Counted from the first letter of the stretch, positions 17,654-28,349 are shown. The stretch: DNA of 64,000 nt from Mycolicibacterium brisbanense (GCF_001570425.1 NZ_BCSX01000053.1:124001-188000), one strand, 5' to 3'. The notes: generated by a model from the sequence alone, not told the origin. Numbers and translations are program-made.

Positions 17654-19006
17654 GTGTCCGACAGTTTGTTCGATGTGCCCGGCGACGCGGGGCCCGGTGA
17701 TCCCGGCGCCCTGGCCCCGCCCGGTGCGGGGTCGGCCGGCTCGTCGGCCCCGCTTGCCGTGCGGATGCGTCCGGCCAGCCTCGACGAGGTCGTCGGGCAG
17801 CAGCATCTGCTGCGGGCCGGTTCACCGCTGCGTCGGCTGGTCGAGGGGTCCGGCGCGGCGTCGGTGATCCTCTACGGACCGCCCGGCACCGGCAAGACCA
17901 CGCTGGCTTCGCTGATCTCGCAGGCCACCGGGCGCCGGTTCGAGGCGCTCTCGGCACTGTCGGCCGGGGTCAAAGAGGTCCGTGCGGTGATCGACACGGC
18001 TCGCCGATCGGCCGTGCACGGCGGCCAGACCGTGCTGTTCATCGACGAGGTGCACCGCTTCTCCAAGACCCAGCAGGATGCCCTGCTGGCGGCGGTCGAG
18101 AACCGAGTGGTGCTTCTGGTGGCCGCGACGACCGAAAACCCGTCGTTCTCGGTGGTCGCCCCGCTGCTCTCGCGCTCGCTGATCCTGCAGCTGCAACCGC
18201 TGACCCCGCAGGACATCGAGAGCGTGCTGCGCCGCGCGATCACCGATCCGCGGGGTCTCGGCGGTGCGGTCGAGGTCACCGACGAAGCGGTCGACCTGCT
18301 GGTGCAGCTCTCGGCCGGTGATGCCCGGCGGGCCCTGACGGCGCTCGAAGTGGCGTCCGAGCCCGGCGAGCGGGTCACCGTCGAGATCATCGAGCAGTCG
18401 CTGGACAAGGCCGCCGTGCGCTATGACCGCGACGGCGACCAGCACTACGACGTGGTCAGCGCGTTCATCAAGTCGATGCGCGGTTCCGATGTCGACGCGG
18501 CGCTGCACTACCTCGCCCGGATGCTGGTGGCGGGGGAGGATCCGCGGTTCATCGCCCGGCGCTTGATGATCCTGGCCAGCGAGGATATCGGGATGGCCGA
18601 TCCCACCGCCCTGCAGATCGCGGTGGCCGCTGCGCAGACCGTGCAGCTGATCGGCATGCCCGAGGCGCAGTTGACGCTCGCCCACGCGACCGTGCATCTC
18701 GCGACCGCGCCCAAATCCAACGCTGTGACGACCGCGCTCGCCGCGGCGATGGGCGACATCCGGGCGGGCAAGGCGGGGCCGGTGCCAGCGCATCTGCGCG
18801 ACGGCCACTACTCCGGCGCGGCCAAGCTCGGCCATGCCGTCGGCTACCGGTATCCCCATGACCATCCGGATGGCGTTGTGCCGCAGCAGTATCCGCCCGA
18901 CGATTTGGTCCTGGCGGACTATTACCAGCCGACCGGTCGGGGCGTCGAACGGGAGATCGCCACCCGGCTGGACAAGCTGCGCGCCATCGTGCGTCGCAAG
19001 CGCTGA
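17654..19006 (+). CDS. rarA: replication-associated recombination protein A (RarA/MgsA AAA+ ATPase)
   Basis: This 450-residue AAA+ ATPase has Walker [10 protein letters not shown] and Walker [10 protein letters not shown], a sensor 1 region ([14 protein letters not shown]), and the C-terminal domain with [16 protein letters not shown] typical of RarA. RarA acts at stalled replication forks and is related to clamp-loader subunits. A proline/glycine-rich N-terminal segment (about residues 8-34) precedes the AAA+ core. It starts at a GTG 9 bp after DUF3097. It matches M. tuberculosis Rv2559c in order and type. Confidence 0.92.
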   Translation: MSDSLFDVPGDAGPGDPGALAPPGAGSAGSSAPLAVRMRPASLDEVVGQQHLLRAGSPLRRLVEGSGAASVILYGPPGTGKTTLASLISQATGRRFEALSALSAGVKEVRAVIDTARRSAVHGGQTVLFIDEVHRFSKTQQDALLAAVENRVVLLVAATTENPSFSVVAPLLSRSLILQLQPLTPQDIESVLRRAITDPRGLGGAVEVTDEAVDLLVQLSAGDARRALTALEVASEPGERVTVEIIEQSLDKAAVRYDRDGDQHYDVVSAFIKSMRGSDVDAALHYLARMLVAGEDPRFIARRLMILASEDIGMADPTALQIAVAAAQTVQLIGMPEAQLTLAHATVHLATAPKSNAVTTALAAAMGDIRAGKAGPVPAHLRDGHYSGAAKLGHAVGYRYPHDHPDGVVPQQYPPDDLVLADYYQPTGRGVEREIATRLDKLRAIVRRKR

Positions 19007-19012
19007 AACCTC

Positions 19013-19042
19013 TTGACACCGTTACCGCGGTGCTTCTACCTT
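19013..19042 (+). promoter_or_regulatory. sigma-A-type promoter of the ArsR/SRPBCC operon
   Basis: TTGACA at 19013-19018 and TACCTT at 19037-19042, spaced 18 bp, give a good match to a housekeeping promoter. The predicted transcript start (about 19049) lies at the edge of two operator-like dyads. Confidence 0.6.
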
Positions 19043-19046
19043 GGTA

Positions 19047-19080
19047 ATCAACCAAATGATTGATCAACAGAAAGATTGAT
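19047..19080. promoter_or_regulatory. two overlapping ATCAA-N8-TTGAT operators
   Basis: ATCAA-N8-TTGAT occurs at 19047-19064 and again at 19063-19080, so the copies share two bases and repeat every 16 bp. They cover the region from the predicted transcript start to the TTG start codon. ArsR-family repressors bind such interrupted dyads, so autorepression by the next gene is likely. Confidence 0.65.
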
Positions 19081-19082
19081 TA

Positions 19083-19433
19083 TTGGCGAGTGACGACGAC
19101 GGTGAGGTCACGTTGGACCGTGCCTTTCTGGCACTGGCCGACCCGGTGCGGCGGGCGATCGTAGCGCGACTGTCCCGCGGTCCGGCGACGGTCAACGAAT
19201 TGGCCGAGCCGTTCGACATCACGAAACAGGCTGTGTCCAAACACATTCAGGTTCTCGAACAGGCCGGCTTGGTGACCCGTAGCCGCGACGCGCAGCGCAG
19301 GCCCGTCCACCTCGACCCGGCCGCGCTGGAGCGGTTGACCGCGTGGATCGACGGCTACCGACTGAATGCCGAACGCAGCTACCGGCGGCTGGACGCGCTG
19401 CTGGCCAACATCGAAGAGGAGGACACGAAATGA
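19083..19433 (+). CDS. ArsR-family repressor
   Basis: The 116-residue winged-helix protein begins at a TTG. The DNA-recognition helix region is ATVNELAEPFDITKQAVSKHIQVLEQAGL. No Cys residues are present, so it is not a classical thiol-based metal sensor; it belongs to the ArsR subgroup paired with SRPBCC proteins. It overlaps the next gene as ATGA. No strong Shine-Dalgarno is visible; the sequence just upstream is taken up by the operator dyads. Confidence 0.85.
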   Translation: MASDDDGEVTLDRAFLALADPVRRAIVARLSRGPATVNELAEPFDITKQAVSKHIQVLEQAGLVTRSRDAQRRPVHLDPAALERLTAWIDGYRLNAERSYRRLDALLANIEEEDTK

Positions 19434-19903
19434 CCAAGGCACTCGAGCTCACCGTCCCTGTCGACACCCTCGCCATGGAGTTCACCAGGGAATTCGATGC
19501 ACCGGTCACGGCGCTGTTCCGTGCCCACGCGGAGCCGGACCTGGTCACCCGGTGGCTGGGTCCGCACGACATCACGATGACGATCGAGCACTGGGACTTC
19601 CGCACCGGCGGCGGCTACCGCTATGTGCATGCGCGGGCCGGCGAGCAGTACCGGTTCAACGGCGTGTTCCACACCGTGCGCGCGGACGAACTCATCATCC
19701 AGACTTTCGAATTCGAGGGCGCACCGGACATGGTGAACATCGAATTCATGTGGTTCGACGACCTTGGCGCCGGCCGCAGCCGGTTGCGCGGCCGCTCGAT
19801 CTGCCCGAACACCCAAGCCCGGGACGCGTTGCTGTCCTCGGGCATGGAATCGGGCATGGTCGACAGCTACGAACGGCTGGACGCGCTGCTGCCGACGCCG
19901 TAG
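19430..19903 (+). CDS. SRPBCC (AHSA1-type) lipid/ligand-binding domain protein
   Basis: This 157-residue protein shows the AHSA1-like SRPBCC pattern: FTREFDAPVTALFRAHAEPDLVTRWLGP near the N-terminus, a central GGGYRYVHA strand and a C-terminal helix with GMESGMVDSYERLDALL. The fold is a helix-grip cup that binds small hydrophobic ligands. ArsR-SRPBCC pairs are common in actinobacteria and usually act as one regulatory unit, but the ligand is not known. The start is fixed by the ATGA overlap with the ArsR gene. Confidence 0.85.
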   Translation: MTKALELTVPVDTLAMEFTREFDAPVTALFRAHAEPDLVTRWLGPHDITMTIEHWDFRTGGGYRYVHARAGEQYRFNGVFHTVRADELIIQTFEFEGAPDMVNIEFMWFDDLGAGRSRLRGRSICPNTQARDALLSSGMESGMVDSYERLDALLPTP

Positions 19904-19913
19904 CCGACGAGCG

Positions 19914-20219
19914 CTATCGCATCAACCCCGAGCGTCGACCACCGAACAAGCCCCGCCGGCGGCCCATCAACGACGCCACCAGGGCCACGCCGAGTGCCGC
20001 GACGATCACCTGGACGAGCAGTTCGAGCCAGTCGACGCCGTTGGTGTCGGTCGGGATCCCGAGCGCCCGCGCGATGGCGGTGCCGATGAACGCCGAGACG
20101 ATGCCCACCAGGATCGTCACGAGGAACCCGATGGGCTGCCTACCGGGCACCAGCAGACGGCCGATGAGGCCGATGACGATGCCGATCAGGATTGCGCTGA
20201 CGATGCCGGTGATGGTCAT
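19914..20219 (-). CDS. GlsB/YeaQ/YmgE-type stress-response membrane protein
   Basis: The protein is 101 residues from MTITGIVSAILIGIVIGLIGRLLVPG. It has three hydrophobic segments with Gly-rich repeats (GFLVTILVGIVSAFIGTAIA and LLVQVIVAALGVALVASL), the transglycosylase-associated/GlsB pattern, and a basic C-terminal tail (RRRGLFGGRRSG). Such proteins sit in the membrane and respond to envelope stress. The ATG at 20219 is preceded by GGAGGA on the minus strand, which rules out the longer upstream frame. Confidence 0.85.
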   Translation of the reverse strand: MTITGIVSAILIGIVIGLIGRLLVPGRQPIGFLVTILVGIVSAFIGTAIARALGIPTDTNGVDWLELLVQVIVAALGVALVASLMGRRRGLFGGRRSGLMR

Positions 20220-20300
20220 TTCTCCTCCAAGGCTTGCGGACTGGGAGGGAGATACCCCGGCTGATGACACCGCAAACGGGTGCGTCAATTCAGCCCCGCA

Positions 20301-20921
20301 TCAGGCCAGCTCTGGAACCCGCAGATGGGCCAGGACCAACTCGAACTCGCCGACGTCGAGTTGATCGGCTCCGAGATCCCGCAACCGGGTCGTGCGCAGC
20401 GACCGGGCCTGGTCACGGTTTTGGTCCATCGCCTCCTGGCTGCGGAACGTCGTCGACGACACCGCGCGTCCCGTGGTGCGGTCGAGCATCAGGCTGGCGC
20501 TGCAGAACCCTGCCAGATCGTCGAAGGCCGGCAGCACCGCGGACCGGTAGTAGTCGATGGCCCTGTCGAAGAGTTCCGGACGCGTCTGCAACCAGGTGGC
20601 CCGCACGCAAGCTCCCGGAGCGGCGTACTGCTCGCGGTGCACCACCGCGATCTCCCACTCGTCGATCGTCGCGGTGCCCGCGAAAGCCTCGGCGGCTCGA
20701 TGCCGGATCGGTGCCAGGATCGGCGCGCTGGCCTGCATCGCGTCAAAGGAACGCCAGGCCGTGGTGGCGATGCAGCGCCCGGATTCCCGGTCCACCATCA
20801 GAGACAGGCCGACACACCCGTCGACCGCATCGACGGCGGGCATGACCTCGTCGCGAACATGTGCGATACCTGCGTCGATGGCCTCGCGGTGCGCCGTGAT
20901 CGTGGTAGAGCGTGCGAACAC
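20301..20921 (-). CDS. Rv2557/Rv2558-like protein with two ABM-like halves
   Basis: The protein is about 206 residues from a GTG ([14 protein letters not shown]) with GAGGGGG upstream; longer in-frame starts exist at 20972 and 21071. The two halves repeat one pattern: V[21 protein letters not shown] and [22 protein letters not shown], each followed by a helix. This suggests a duplicated dimeric alpha/beta-barrel (antibiotic-biosynthesis-monooxygenase-like) domain. The position between rarA and yjbQ on the opposite strand matches M. tuberculosis Rv2557/Rv2558, which are reported to be induced under starvation. Only one copy is present here. The enzymatic role is unknown. Confidence 0.75.
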   Translation of the reverse strand: MFARSTTITAHREAIDAGIAHVRDEVMPAVDAVDGCVGLSLMVDRESGRCIATTAWRSFDAMQASAPILAPIRHRAAEAFAGTATIDEWEIAVVHREQYAAPGACVRATWLQTRPELFDRAIDYYRSAVLPAFDDLAGFCSASLMLDRTTGRAVSSTTFRSQEAMDQNRDQARSLRTTRLRDLGADQLDVGEFELVLAHLRVPELA

Positions 20922-21037
20922 GATCCACCCCCTCTTGTCGGGGCAGCGCCCCGGTGGCGCCACCGGTTCCATCACCACCATCCTCCGCGGCATCACGACA
21001 TGCAATGGCTGGCAGGGCGACTCGTAGGCTGGGACAA

Positions 21038-21439
21038 ATGGACACTGATGTGATCGACGTCGACACCGCACGGCGCCGCATCGTCGACCTCACCGACGCG
21101 GTGCAGGGCTTCTGCGGCGGACGCGGAGACGGGTTGTGCAACGTATTCGTGCCGCACGCGACCGCCGGGGTGGCGATCATCGAGACCGGTGCCGGCTCCG
21201 ACGACGACCTGATCGACACGCTCGAGCGACTCCTGCCGCGCGACGACCGCTACCGGCACGCACACGGATCCTTTGGCCACGGCGCCGACCATGTGCTGCC
21301 CGCGCTGGTATCTCCGTCGGTCACGGTGCCGGTCCAGGCCGGCCGGCCGCTTCTCGGGACCTGGCAAAGCGTCGTGCTGGTCGATCTGAACCGCGACAAC
21401 CCGCAGCGGTCGGTACGCCTGAGTTTTCTCGGGGCCTGA
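21038..21439 (+). CDS. YjbQ/UPF0047 family protein
   Basis: The 133-residue protein starts [19 protein letters not shown] and carries [14 protein letters not shown] and the C-terminal [26 protein letters not shown] block of the YjbQ family. Some members show thiamine-phosphate-synthase-like activity; the true role is debated. The likely metal-binding His residues are in PHAT and the [12 protein letters not shown] segment. It corresponds to Rv2556c, next to alaS. Confidence 0.88.
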   Translation: MDTDVIDVDTARRRIVDLTDAVQGFCGGRGDGLCNVFVPHATAGVAIIETGAGSDDDLIDTLERLLPRDDRYRHAHGSFGHGADHVLPALVSPSVTVPVQAGRPLLGTWQSVVLVDLNRDNPQRSVRLSFLGA

Positions 21440-21554
21440 CCAGCGCTGTTCAGGGCGACCGCGCTGACCGGTAATGTAAGGCGGTCGAATTATTCGCAGT
21501 GAACGCCGACCGGTACCCACAGCGACCATCTACTAAGACGAGGGCAGAGGCGAC

Positions 21555-24245
21555 GTGCAGACACACGAGATCAGGAAGCGCTTCCTCGATCATTTCGTGA
21601 AAGCGGGCCATACCGAGGTGCCGAGCGCATCGGTCATCCTCGACGACCCCAACCTGCTGTTCGTCAACGCGGGCATGGTCCAGTTCGTGCCCTACTTCCT
21701 CGGGGCCCGCACGCCGCCGTGGGACCGCGCGACCAGCGTGCAGAAGTGCATCCGGACGCCCGACATCGACGAGGTCGGCATCACCACCCGGCACAACACG
21801 TTTTTCCAGATGGCCGGCAACTTCTCGTTCGGCGACTACTTCAAGAAGGGCGCCATCGAGCTGGCGTGGACCCTGCTGACCAACCCGGTCTCCGAGGGCG
21901 GCTACGGATTCGACCCGGAAAGGCTCTGGGCCACCGTCTATCTCGATGATGACGAGGCCATCGGCCTGTGGCAGGAGGTGGCCGGGCTGCCGCTCGAGCG
22001 CATCCAGCGCCGCGGCATGGCCGACAACTACTGGTCCATGGGCATCCCGGGGCCGTGCGGTCCGTGTTCGGAGATCTACTACGACCGCGGGCCCGAATAC
22101 GGCATCGACGGCGGGCCCGAGGCCAACGAGGACCGCTACATCGAGATCTGGAACCTCGTGTTCATGCAGAACGAGCGTGGTGAGGGCACCTCGAAAAACG
22201 ACTTCGAGATCCTCGGCCCGCTGCCGCGCAAGAACATCGACACGGGCATGGGCGTCGAGCGCATCGCCTGCCTGCTGCAGGGCGTGGACAACGTCTACGA
22301 GACCGACCTGGTGCGTCCCGTCATCGACCTGGTGGCCGCGATCGCTCCGCGCGGCTACGGCGTCGGCAACCACGAAGACGATGTGCGCTACCGCATCATC
22401 GCCGACCACAGCCGCACCGCGGCCATCATCATCGGCGACGGGGTCAGCCCCGGCAACGAAGGCCGCGGCTACGTGCTGCGCCGGTTGCTGCGCCGCATCA
22501 TCCGCGCGGCCAAGCTGCTCGGTGTCGAGGAGCCCATCATGGGCCGGCTGATGGCCACTGTGCGCGACGAGATGGGCCCGTCCTACCCGGAACTGGTCAC
22601 CGACTTCGAACGCATCAACCGCATCGCCGTCGCCGAGGAGACTGCGTTCAACCGCACCCTGGTCTCGGGTTCGCGCCTGTTCGACGATGCCGCGGCCGCC
22701 ACCAAGCGCTCAGGTGCCACGGTGCTGTCCGGCAACGACGCGTTCACCCTGCACGACACCTACGGTTTCCCCATCGACCTCACCCTCGAGATGGCCGCGG
22801 AGGCGGGCCTCACGGTCGACGAAGCGGGGTTCCGCACGCTCATGGCCGAGCAGCGGGCACGGGCCAAGGCCGACGCAGCGGCCCGCAAGCAGGCCCACAC
22901 CGACCTCACCGCCTACCGCGAACTGGTCGACGCCGGCCCGACCGAGTTCACCGGCTTTGACGAATTGACCTCTGAGGCAAGGATTCTCGGCATTTTCGTG
23001 GACGGCAAACGGGTTCCCGTGGTCGGCCACGAAGGCCTCGAGGCCGATCGGGTCGAGCTGATCCTCGACCGCACACCGTTCTACGCCGAATCCGGTGGGC
23101 AGATCGCCGACGAGGGCGCCATCACCGGAACCGGAAGCTCCGAGACGGCCCGGGCCGCCGTGACCGACGTCCAGAAGATCGCCAAGACGCTGTGGGCGCA
23201 TCGCGTCAACGTCGAGTCCGGCGAGTTCGTCGAAGGCGACACCGTGGCCGCCGCGGTCGATCCCAAGTGGCGCCACGGTGCGACGCAGGGGCACTCCGGC
23301 ACCCACATGGTGCACGCGGCGCTGCGACAGGTACTGGGTCCCAACGCTGTCCAGGCCGGCTCGTTGAACCGGCCCGGCTATCTGCGGTTCGACTTCAACT
23401 GGCAGGGCGCGCTCTCCGAAGACCAGCGCTCACAGATCGAAGAAGTCACCAACGAGGCCGTCGAAGCCGACTTCGAGGTGCACACCTTCAACACCGAGCT
23501 GGACAAGGCCAAGGCCATGGGCGCCATGGCACTGTTCGGTGAGAACTACCCCGACGAGGTTCGCGTCGTCGAGATCGGCGGCCCGTTCTCGCTCGAACTG
23601 TGCGGCGGCACGCACGTGCACAACTCGGCGCAGATCGGCCCCGTGACGATTCTCGGCGAGTCGTCGGTCGGCTCCGGCGTGCGGCGGGTCGAGGCCTACG
23701 TCGGCCTGGAATCGTTCCGGCACCTGGCCAAGGAACGGGCCCTGATGGCCGGGCTGGCGTCATCGCTGAAGGTGCCCTCCGAAGAGGTCCCCGCCCGGGT
23801 GGCCACGCTCGTGGAGCGGCTCAAGGCGGCCGAGAAGGAACTCGACAAGGTCCGCCTGGCCAACGCCAGGGCCGCCGCCGCCAACGCCGCGGCCGGCGCG
23901 GAGCTCGTCGGCAAGGTCCGGGTGGTGGCGCAGCGGATGGCCGCGGGCATGTCGGGCGGCGATCTGCGCAGCCTGGTCGGCGACATCAAGGGCAAGCTGG
24001 GCAGCGACCCTGCCGTGGTGGCCCTGATCGCCGAGGGCGAGGGCGACTCGGTGCCGTTCGTGGTGGCCGTCAACGCGGCCGCGCAGGATCTCGGGTTGCG
24101 GGCCAACGACCTGGTGAAACAATTTGCCGCACCGGTGAACGGTCGCGGTGGTGGCAAGGCCGATCTGGCGCAGGGTTCCGGTAAGGGGGCGGCGGGTATC
24201 GACGCGGCGTTGGCCGCACTGCGTACCGAGATCGGCCGGAGCTAG
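21555..24245 (+). CDS. alaS: alanyl-tRNA synthetase
   Basis: This 896-residue enzyme charges tRNA-Ala with alanine. The class II core begins at the GTG ([19 protein letters not shown]) with motif 2 near [18 protein letters not shown] and motif 3 near [20 protein letters not shown]. The editing domain has the zinc-type HxxxH (HSGTH, near residue 582) and a later CGGTH motif. The C-terminal C-Ala region is present with the expected coiled segment ([19 protein letters not shown]). Length is typical. It has a GAGGGCAGAGG stretch upstream. It heads the core run alaS-ruvX-mltG-aroE. Confidence 0.97.
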   Translation: MQTHEIRKRFLDHFVKAGHTEVPSASVILDDPNLLFVNAGMVQFVPYFLGARTPPWDRATSVQKCIRTPDIDEVGITTRHNTFFQMAGNFSFGDYFKKGAIELAWTLLTNPVSEGGYGFDPERLWATVYLDDDEAIGLWQEVAGLPLERIQRRGMADNYWSMGIPGPCGPCSEIYYDRGPEYGIDGGPEANEDRYIEIWNLVFMQNERGEGTSKNDFEILGPLPRKNIDTGMGVERIACLLQGVDNVYETDLVRPVIDLVAAIAPRGYGVGNHEDDVRYRIIADHSRTAAIIIGDGVSPGNEGRGYVLRRLLRRIIRAAKLLGVEEPIMGRLMATVRDEMGPSYPELVTDFERINRIAVAEETAFNRTLVSGSRLFDDAAAATKRSGATVLSGNDAFTLHDTYGFPIDLTLEMAAEAGLTVDEAGFRTLMAEQRARAKADAAARKQAHTDLTAYRELVDAGPTEFTGFDELTSEARILGIFVDGKRVPVVGHEGLEADRVELILDRTPFYAESGGQIADEGAITGTGSSETARAAVTDVQKIAKTLWAHRVNVESGEFVEGDTVAAAVDPKWRHGATQGHSGTHMVHAALRQVLGPNAVQAGSLNRPGYLRFDFNWQGALSEDQRSQIEEVTNEAVEADFEVHTFNTELDKAKAMGAMALFGENYPDEVRVVEIGGPFSLELCGGTHVHNSAQIGPVTILGESSVGSGVRRVEAYVGLESFRHLAKERALMAGLASSLKVPSEEVPARVATLVERLKAAEKELDKVRLANARAAAANAAAGAELVGKVRVVAQRMAAGMSGGDLRSLVGDIKGKLGSDPAVVALIAEGEGDSVPFVVAVNAAAQDLGLRANDLVKQFAAPVNGRGGGKADLAQGSGKGAAGIDAALAALRTEIGRS

Positions 24246-24249
24246 CCCG

Positions 24250-24780
24250 GTGCCGAGCAGCGGGGAGAGGCTGCCGGACCGCCCGGGGGACGACGACCCC
24301 GGCCGCGGCCGACGTATCGGCATCGACGTGGGCACGGTCCGCATCGGCGTGGCCAGCAGCGACCCGGACGGTATTCTGGCGACGCCGGTGGAGACGGTAT
24401 TGCGGGATCGGCGGGACCGGGCCGGCGGGAAGCATCTACGCCGGCTGGTCGGCATTGTCAGTGAGTACGAGGCCGTCGAGGTGATCGTCGGATTGCCGCG
24501 CACCCTCGCTGACCGGGCGGGCACGTCGGCGCTCGACGCCATCGACCTCGCCGATCAGCTGGCGCGTCGCATCACGCCGACGCCGGTGCGGTTGGCCGAC
24601 GAACGCCTCACCACGGTCTCCGCCCAACGATCGCTGCGCGATGCGGGGGTCCGTGCGAAGGGACAGAAAGCGGTGATCGACCAGGTGGCCGCGGTGGGCA
24701 TTCTGCAGAGCTGGCTGGATCAGCGGCGGGCAGTCCTCGCCGCGCGTGACGACGGCCGCGGAGAGGGCATGGATGTCTGA
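24250..24780 (+). CDS. ruvX: Holliday-junction-resolvase-like RuvX/YqgF
   Basis: The 176-residue protein has the RNase H-fold YqgF features: [15 protein letters not shown] near the N-terminus, [14 protein letters not shown], and the [16 protein letters not shown] motif with a C-terminal acidic site (VIDQVAAV). YqgF proteins have roles in 16S rRNA maturation and are related to RuvC-type nucleases. The GTG start lies 4 bp after alaS. There is an N-terminal acidic/proline tail of about 20 residues before the fold. It overlaps mltG by 8 nt. Confidence 0.9.
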   Translation: MPSSGERLPDRPGDDDPGRGRRIGIDVGTVRIGVASSDPDGILATPVETVLRDRRDRAGGKHLRRLVGIVSEYEAVEVIVGLPRTLADRAGTSALDAIDLADQLARRITPTPVRLADERLTTVSAQRSLRDAGVRAKGQKAVIDQVAAVGILQSWLDQRRAVLAARDDGRGEGMDV

Positions 24781-26020
24781 CAAGTGGGGTGCTCATCGGG
24801 CGCAGCCCGTCGCGGTGGGACCACCGCGCAAGGGTATGAGCCGCGCTGAGCGGTTGCGTCAGGCCCGCATCAACCGTCGTCGACGCATGGCTCGCGCCGC
24901 ATCACTGGGGCTGCTCATCGTCGTGGCCGTCGCCGCGGTGTTCCTCGGCTCGAAGCTGTGGCACAGCTTCTCCGGCGGCAACGGCAACGACTACGCCGGC
25001 GACGGCGTGTCCGACCTGGTGATCCAGGTTCACGACGGCGACTCCACCACCGCGATCGCCAAGACGCTGCACGACCACAAGGTGGTGGCCACGGTCAAGG
25101 CGTTCGTCGACGCGGCCCAGGGCAACTCCGCCATGTCGGAGATCCAGCCGGGCTACTACAAGGTGCGGACCGAAATCCCGGCGGCCAACGCCGTTGCGCG
25201 GCTGGTCGATCCGAGCAACCGCGTGGGCAAGCTCACCATTCCGGAAGGACGTCAGCTCGACGACATCGCCGACGTCAAGACCAATGCCGTCACAGACGGC
25301 ATCTTCAGCCTGATCTCGAAGGCCTCATGCGTGAACCTCGACGGCGCTCAGCGTTGTGTGTCCGTCGACGACCTGCGTACCGCGGCCGGGTCGGCGCCCT
25401 TGGCCGCGTTGTCGATTCCGCAGTGGGCGGCCGGACCCGTGGGGGCGATGGGCGCCGACCATCGCCGGATCGAAGGTCTCATCGCGCCGGGCACCTGGAA
25501 CATCGATCCGGCAGCGCCCGCGCAGTCCATCCTGTCGACACTGATCACCTCCAGCGCCACGGTGTACACCCAGGGCGGTCTGCTGGACACTGCCGCAGCC
25601 ATGAACATGTCGCCCTACCAGATCCTCACCGTCGGCTCGCTGGTGCAGCGGGAAGCCAAGCCGCAGGATTTCTCCAAGGTCGCCCGGGTGATCTACAACC
25701 GGCTCGCCGAGCATCGCAAGCTGGAATTCGACTCCACGGTCAACTACTCCCTGGACCGCCAGGAGGTGGCAACCACCGACGCTGACCGGGCCAAGCCGAC
25801 CCCGTGGAACTCCTATGTCCGCGAAGGGCTTCCGCAGACCCCGATCTGCTCACCGGGCGCCGAGGCACTGGACGCCGCCGAGCATCCCGCGCCGGGGGAC
25901 TGGCTGTACTTCGTCACCATCGACATGCAGGGCACCACACTGTTCACCCGGGACTACAACCAGCACCTGGCCAACATCGAACTGGCACGCCACAACGGTG
26001 TCCTCGACAGTGCGAGATAG
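24773..26020 (+). CDS. mltG: endolytic transglycosylase MltG
   Basis: This 415-residue membrane protein has a cytoplasmic Arg-rich N-terminus, one transmembrane helix (about 42-63) and a periplasmic YceG/MltG domain. The domain includes a LysM-like part ([17 protein letters not shown]) and the catalytic Glu in [12 protein letters not shown], followed by VARVIYNRL. MltG cuts nascent glycan strands and helps set peptidoglycan chain length. The start ([10 protein letters not shown]) overlaps ruvX. The next gene, aroE, overlaps its end. Confidence 0.92.
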   Translation: MSDKWGAHRAQPVAVGPPRKGMSRAERLRQARINRRRRMARAASLGLLIVVAVAAVFLGSKLWHSFSGGNGNDYAGDGVSDLVIQVHDGDSTTAIAKTLHDHKVVATVKAFVDAAQGNSAMSEIQPGYYKVRTEIPAANAVARLVDPSNRVGKLTIPEGRQLDDIADVKTNAVTDGIFSLISKASCVNLDGAQRCVSVDDLRTAAGSAPLAALSIPQWAAGPVGAMGADHRRIEGLIAPGTWNIDPAAPAQSILSTLITSSATVYTQGGLLDTAAAMNMSPYQILTVGSLVQREAKPQDFSKVARVIYNRLAEHRKLEFDSTVNYSLDRQEVATTDADRAKPTPWNSYVREGLPQTPICSPGAEALDAAEHPAPGDWLYFVTIDMQGTTLFTRDYNQHLANIELARHNGVLDSAR

Positions 26021-26849
26021 CGGGCCCGCCGCCGTGCCCGATAGGCGGCCCGCCGCTCTGCGCAAGGCCGCGGTCCTCGGTTCACCGATCGCCCACTCGC
26101 GGTCTCCCCAGCTGCACCTGGCTGCCTACCGGGCGCTGGGTCTCCCAGCCTGGACCTACGAGCGCATCGAGTGCACGGCCGAGCAACTGCCGACACTGGT
26201 GTCCGGGCTCGGGCCCGAATGGGTCGGCCTGTCGGTCACCATGCCCGGCAAGTTCGCCGCCCTGCGGTTCGCCGACGAGCACACCGAACGCGCCCAGCTG
26301 GTCGGTTCGGCGAACACGCTGGTGCGAGTGCCCGGCGGCTGGCGGGCGGACAACACCGACGTCGACGGTGTGACGGGCGCGCTCGGCACGGTCGCGGGTG
26401 CGGCGATCGTCGTCGGCTCCGGTGGTACCGCCCCGGCCGCGGTGTTCGCTCTCGCCGAGCTCGGCGCCAAGCGGATAACCGTGGTGGCCCGCAACGCCGA
26501 CAAGGCCGCACCGCTCGTCGAACTGGCGCAGGGACGTGGCGTGGAGAGCAATTGGTGTGCCATCGACGGCCCCGGACTCGGCGACGTGGTCGCCGGCTGC
26601 GCCGTCGCGGTCAGCACCATCCCCGCTGATGCCGCCGCGCCGTACGCCTCCGTGCTCGCCGGGGTGCCGCGGCTCCTCGACGCCATCTACGACCCGTGGC
26701 CGACACCGCTGGCCGCGGCGGTCCACGCGGCCGGCGGCGAGGTGATCAGCGGCCTCCACATGCTGCTGAACCAGGCCGTCACCCAGGTGGAACTCTTCAC
26801 CGGGCTGACCGCGCCCAAGGACGTCATGCGGGCCGCTCTGTTCGGCTGA
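26010..26849 (+). CDS. aroE: shikimate dehydrogenase
   Basis: The protein is about 279 residues. It has the shikimate-binding SPIAHSRSPQLH, the catalytic Lys in TMPGKFAA, NTDVDG with the catalytic Asp, and an NADP-binding GSGGTAPAA loop. The enzyme reduces 3-dehydroshikimate to shikimate with NADPH. The start is either the GTG at 26010 (11-nt overlap with mltG) or the GTG at 26034. The other aro genes lie 4 kb downstream, separated by an epimerase, a prepilin peptidase and an ECF operon, so this copy is not in the aroC-aroK-aroB operon. Confidence 0.93.
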   Translation: MRDSGPAAVPDRRPAALRKAAVLGSPIAHSRSPQLHLAAYRALGLPAWTYERIECTAEQLPTLVSGLGPEWVGLSVTMPGKFAALRFADEHTERAQLVGSANTLVRVPGGWRADNTDVDGVTGALGTVAGAAIVVGSGGTAPAAVFALAELGAKRITVVARNADKAAPLVELAQGRGVESNWCAIDGPGLGDVVAGCAVAVSTIPADAAAPYASVLAGVPRLLDAIYDPWPTPLAAAVHAAGGEVISGLHMLLNQAVTQVELFTGLTAPKDVMRAALFG

Positions 26850-26851
26850 CG

Positions 26852-27832
26852 CTACGGCTGGAACTCACCGAGGTGGTAGGTGCTGTACACGTAGTCCTTG
26901 GAGCCGACGAGTCGCGCCATCGGTGTGCGCGCGGTGCCGTCGGTGGACACCACTTCTGAGATCGCAGTCAGATCGAATCGTGGTTGCCAGCCCAGTTCCT
27001 CGCGGGCGCGGGCGTTGTCGTAGACGCGGTCCAGGCTGCTGGGGAAACGCCAGCCGCGCTCGGCCCACACTGCTGCGGCCCGAGGTGCTCGCCGCGTGAA
27101 AACCGAAGCGGCGTCGGTCCGCAACTGAGACAGGTCTTCTCGGCGGAACGGTGTGGTCGCCGAAATGATGTAACGACCGAAGCCGATTCGTTCAGCCGCG
27201 TCCGCGGCGAGCAGATGTGCCTCGACAGCGTCCTCGAGCGCGACGCGTCGATACGCGTACTCATCGGCTTTCACGTTGTCGTCGGTGCGGCCGTCATGGG
27301 CCTCAGGTCGGTCGTCGGCCTCCGGAAAGAAACGCGCGACCCGCAGTACGACGCACGGCAGGCCCTGGTTGCGGTGCGCCAGTTGGCACAGATCCTCGGC
27401 GGCGGCCTTGGTGACGCCGTACATGTTCTTGGGCACCGGCGTGACGGATTCGTCGATCCAGGCCGCCGGAGACGTGGGAGCGGGCACCAGTGCGTCACCG
27501 AAAACTGTTGTGGATGAGGACATGACGAACGCGCGGACACCCGCAGCGATGGCTGCCTCCAACAGCGTCAGCGTGCCGGTGATATTGGTGTCGACAAATG
27601 CCTGCCCGGGGACGAAGGCCAGCTGAGGTTTGTGCAAGGTGGCTGTGTGCAGCACGACGTGTACGCCGGACATGGCCTGGCGCACCCGTTCTGCATCGGT
27701 GATCGAGCAGACGACGTCGGTCCACTCGGATGGCCGCATGTCCAGACCGAGAACGTCGGCATGACGCGCCCGCAGCGTGCGTACGAGTGCCTCTCCGAGA
27801 TGTCCTGAGCTTCCGGTCACCAGAACGCGCAT
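26852..27832 (-). CDS. NAD-dependent epimerase/dehydratase (extended SDR)
   Basis: The 326-residue protein starts MRVLVTGSSGHLGEALVRTL, with the GxxGxxG NAD-binding motif. It has a central MSSSTTVFG strand and the active-site Tyr/Lys in MYGVTKAAAED. It resembles nucleotide-sugar epimerases, but no sugar genes lie nearby, so the substrate is unknown. The frame is open far upstream, but that part runs antisense over the prepilin peptidase gene and is rejected. It ends 2 bp from the convergent aroE stop. Confidence 0.82.
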   Translation of the reverse strand: MRVLVTGSSGHLGEALVRTLRARHADVLGLDMRPSEWTDVVCSITDAERVRQAMSGVHVVLHTATLHKPQLAFVPGQAFVDTNITGTLTLLEAAIAAGVRAFVMSSSTTVFGDALVPAPTSPAAWIDESVTPVPKNMYGVTKAAAEDLCQLAHRNQGLPCVVLRVARFFPEADDRPEAHDGRTDDNVKADEYAYRRVALEDAVEAHLLAADAAERIGFGRYIISATTPFRREDLSQLRTDAASVFTRRAPRAAAVWAERGWRFPSSLDRVYDNARAREELGWQPRFDLTAISEVVSTDGTARTPMARLVGSKDYVYSTYHLGEFQP

Positions 27833-27922
27833 GGCTTCGACTGTGCCACGTTCGCGCAACTGGTTTTCCGCCAAGGACAATTCCTGCGTTCGGTGGGCTG
27901 CGGCGCTGGTTAGGCTCGGTGA

Positions 27923-28348
27923 GTGGGGGTGTTGGCTGTCGGGGTGACCGTGGTCTGGCTGCTGGTGCTGTGTGCCTACGACATCAGGCAGCGGCGGCTG
28001 CCGAACTGGCTGACACTGCCGGGCGGCACGGTAATCCTGGCTGCTGCAACATGTTTCGGTCACGGTGCGGCAGCGGTCGCGGGCGCCGCCGCATTGGTTG
28101 TCGTCTACCTGCTCGTGCATCTGGTCGCGCCGGCCGCACTCGGTGGCGGTGACGTCAAACTCGCCGTCGGTGTCGGTGCGCTGACCGGAGTGTTCGGGCC
28201 CGACGTGTGGTTGCTCGCGGCGTTGGGCGCACCGCTGCTCACCGCCGCGTTCGCGTGCGCTGCGGCAATCCGCGGCATACCGACTGTGCCGCACGGACCT
28301 TCGATGTGCATGGCGAGCGCGGCGGCCATCGGGCTGGTGTTGGCGTAG
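27923..28348 (+). CDS. small A24-family prepilin peptidase-like protein
   Basis: The 141-residue integral membrane protein has the two aspartates of the A24 (TadV/PilD-type) peptidases: Asp20 in AYDIRQRRLPN and Asp77 in GGGDVKL, the GxGD motif. It has four or more hydrophobic segments and no N-terminal methyltransferase domain. Such enzymes process type IV or Flp prepilins. Its place after aroE matches Rv2551c. No pilin gene is seen in the window. A TAGGCT -10-like box lies 6 nt before the GTG, so it may be leaderless. Confidence 0.82.
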   Translation: MGVLAVGVTVVWLLVLCAYDIRQRRLPNWLTLPGGTVILAAATCFGHGAAAVAGAAALVVVYLLVHLVAPAALGGGDVKLAVGVGALTGVFGPDVWLLAALGAPLLTAAFACAAAIRGIPTVPHGPSMCMASAAAIGLVLA

Positions 28349-28349
28349 C

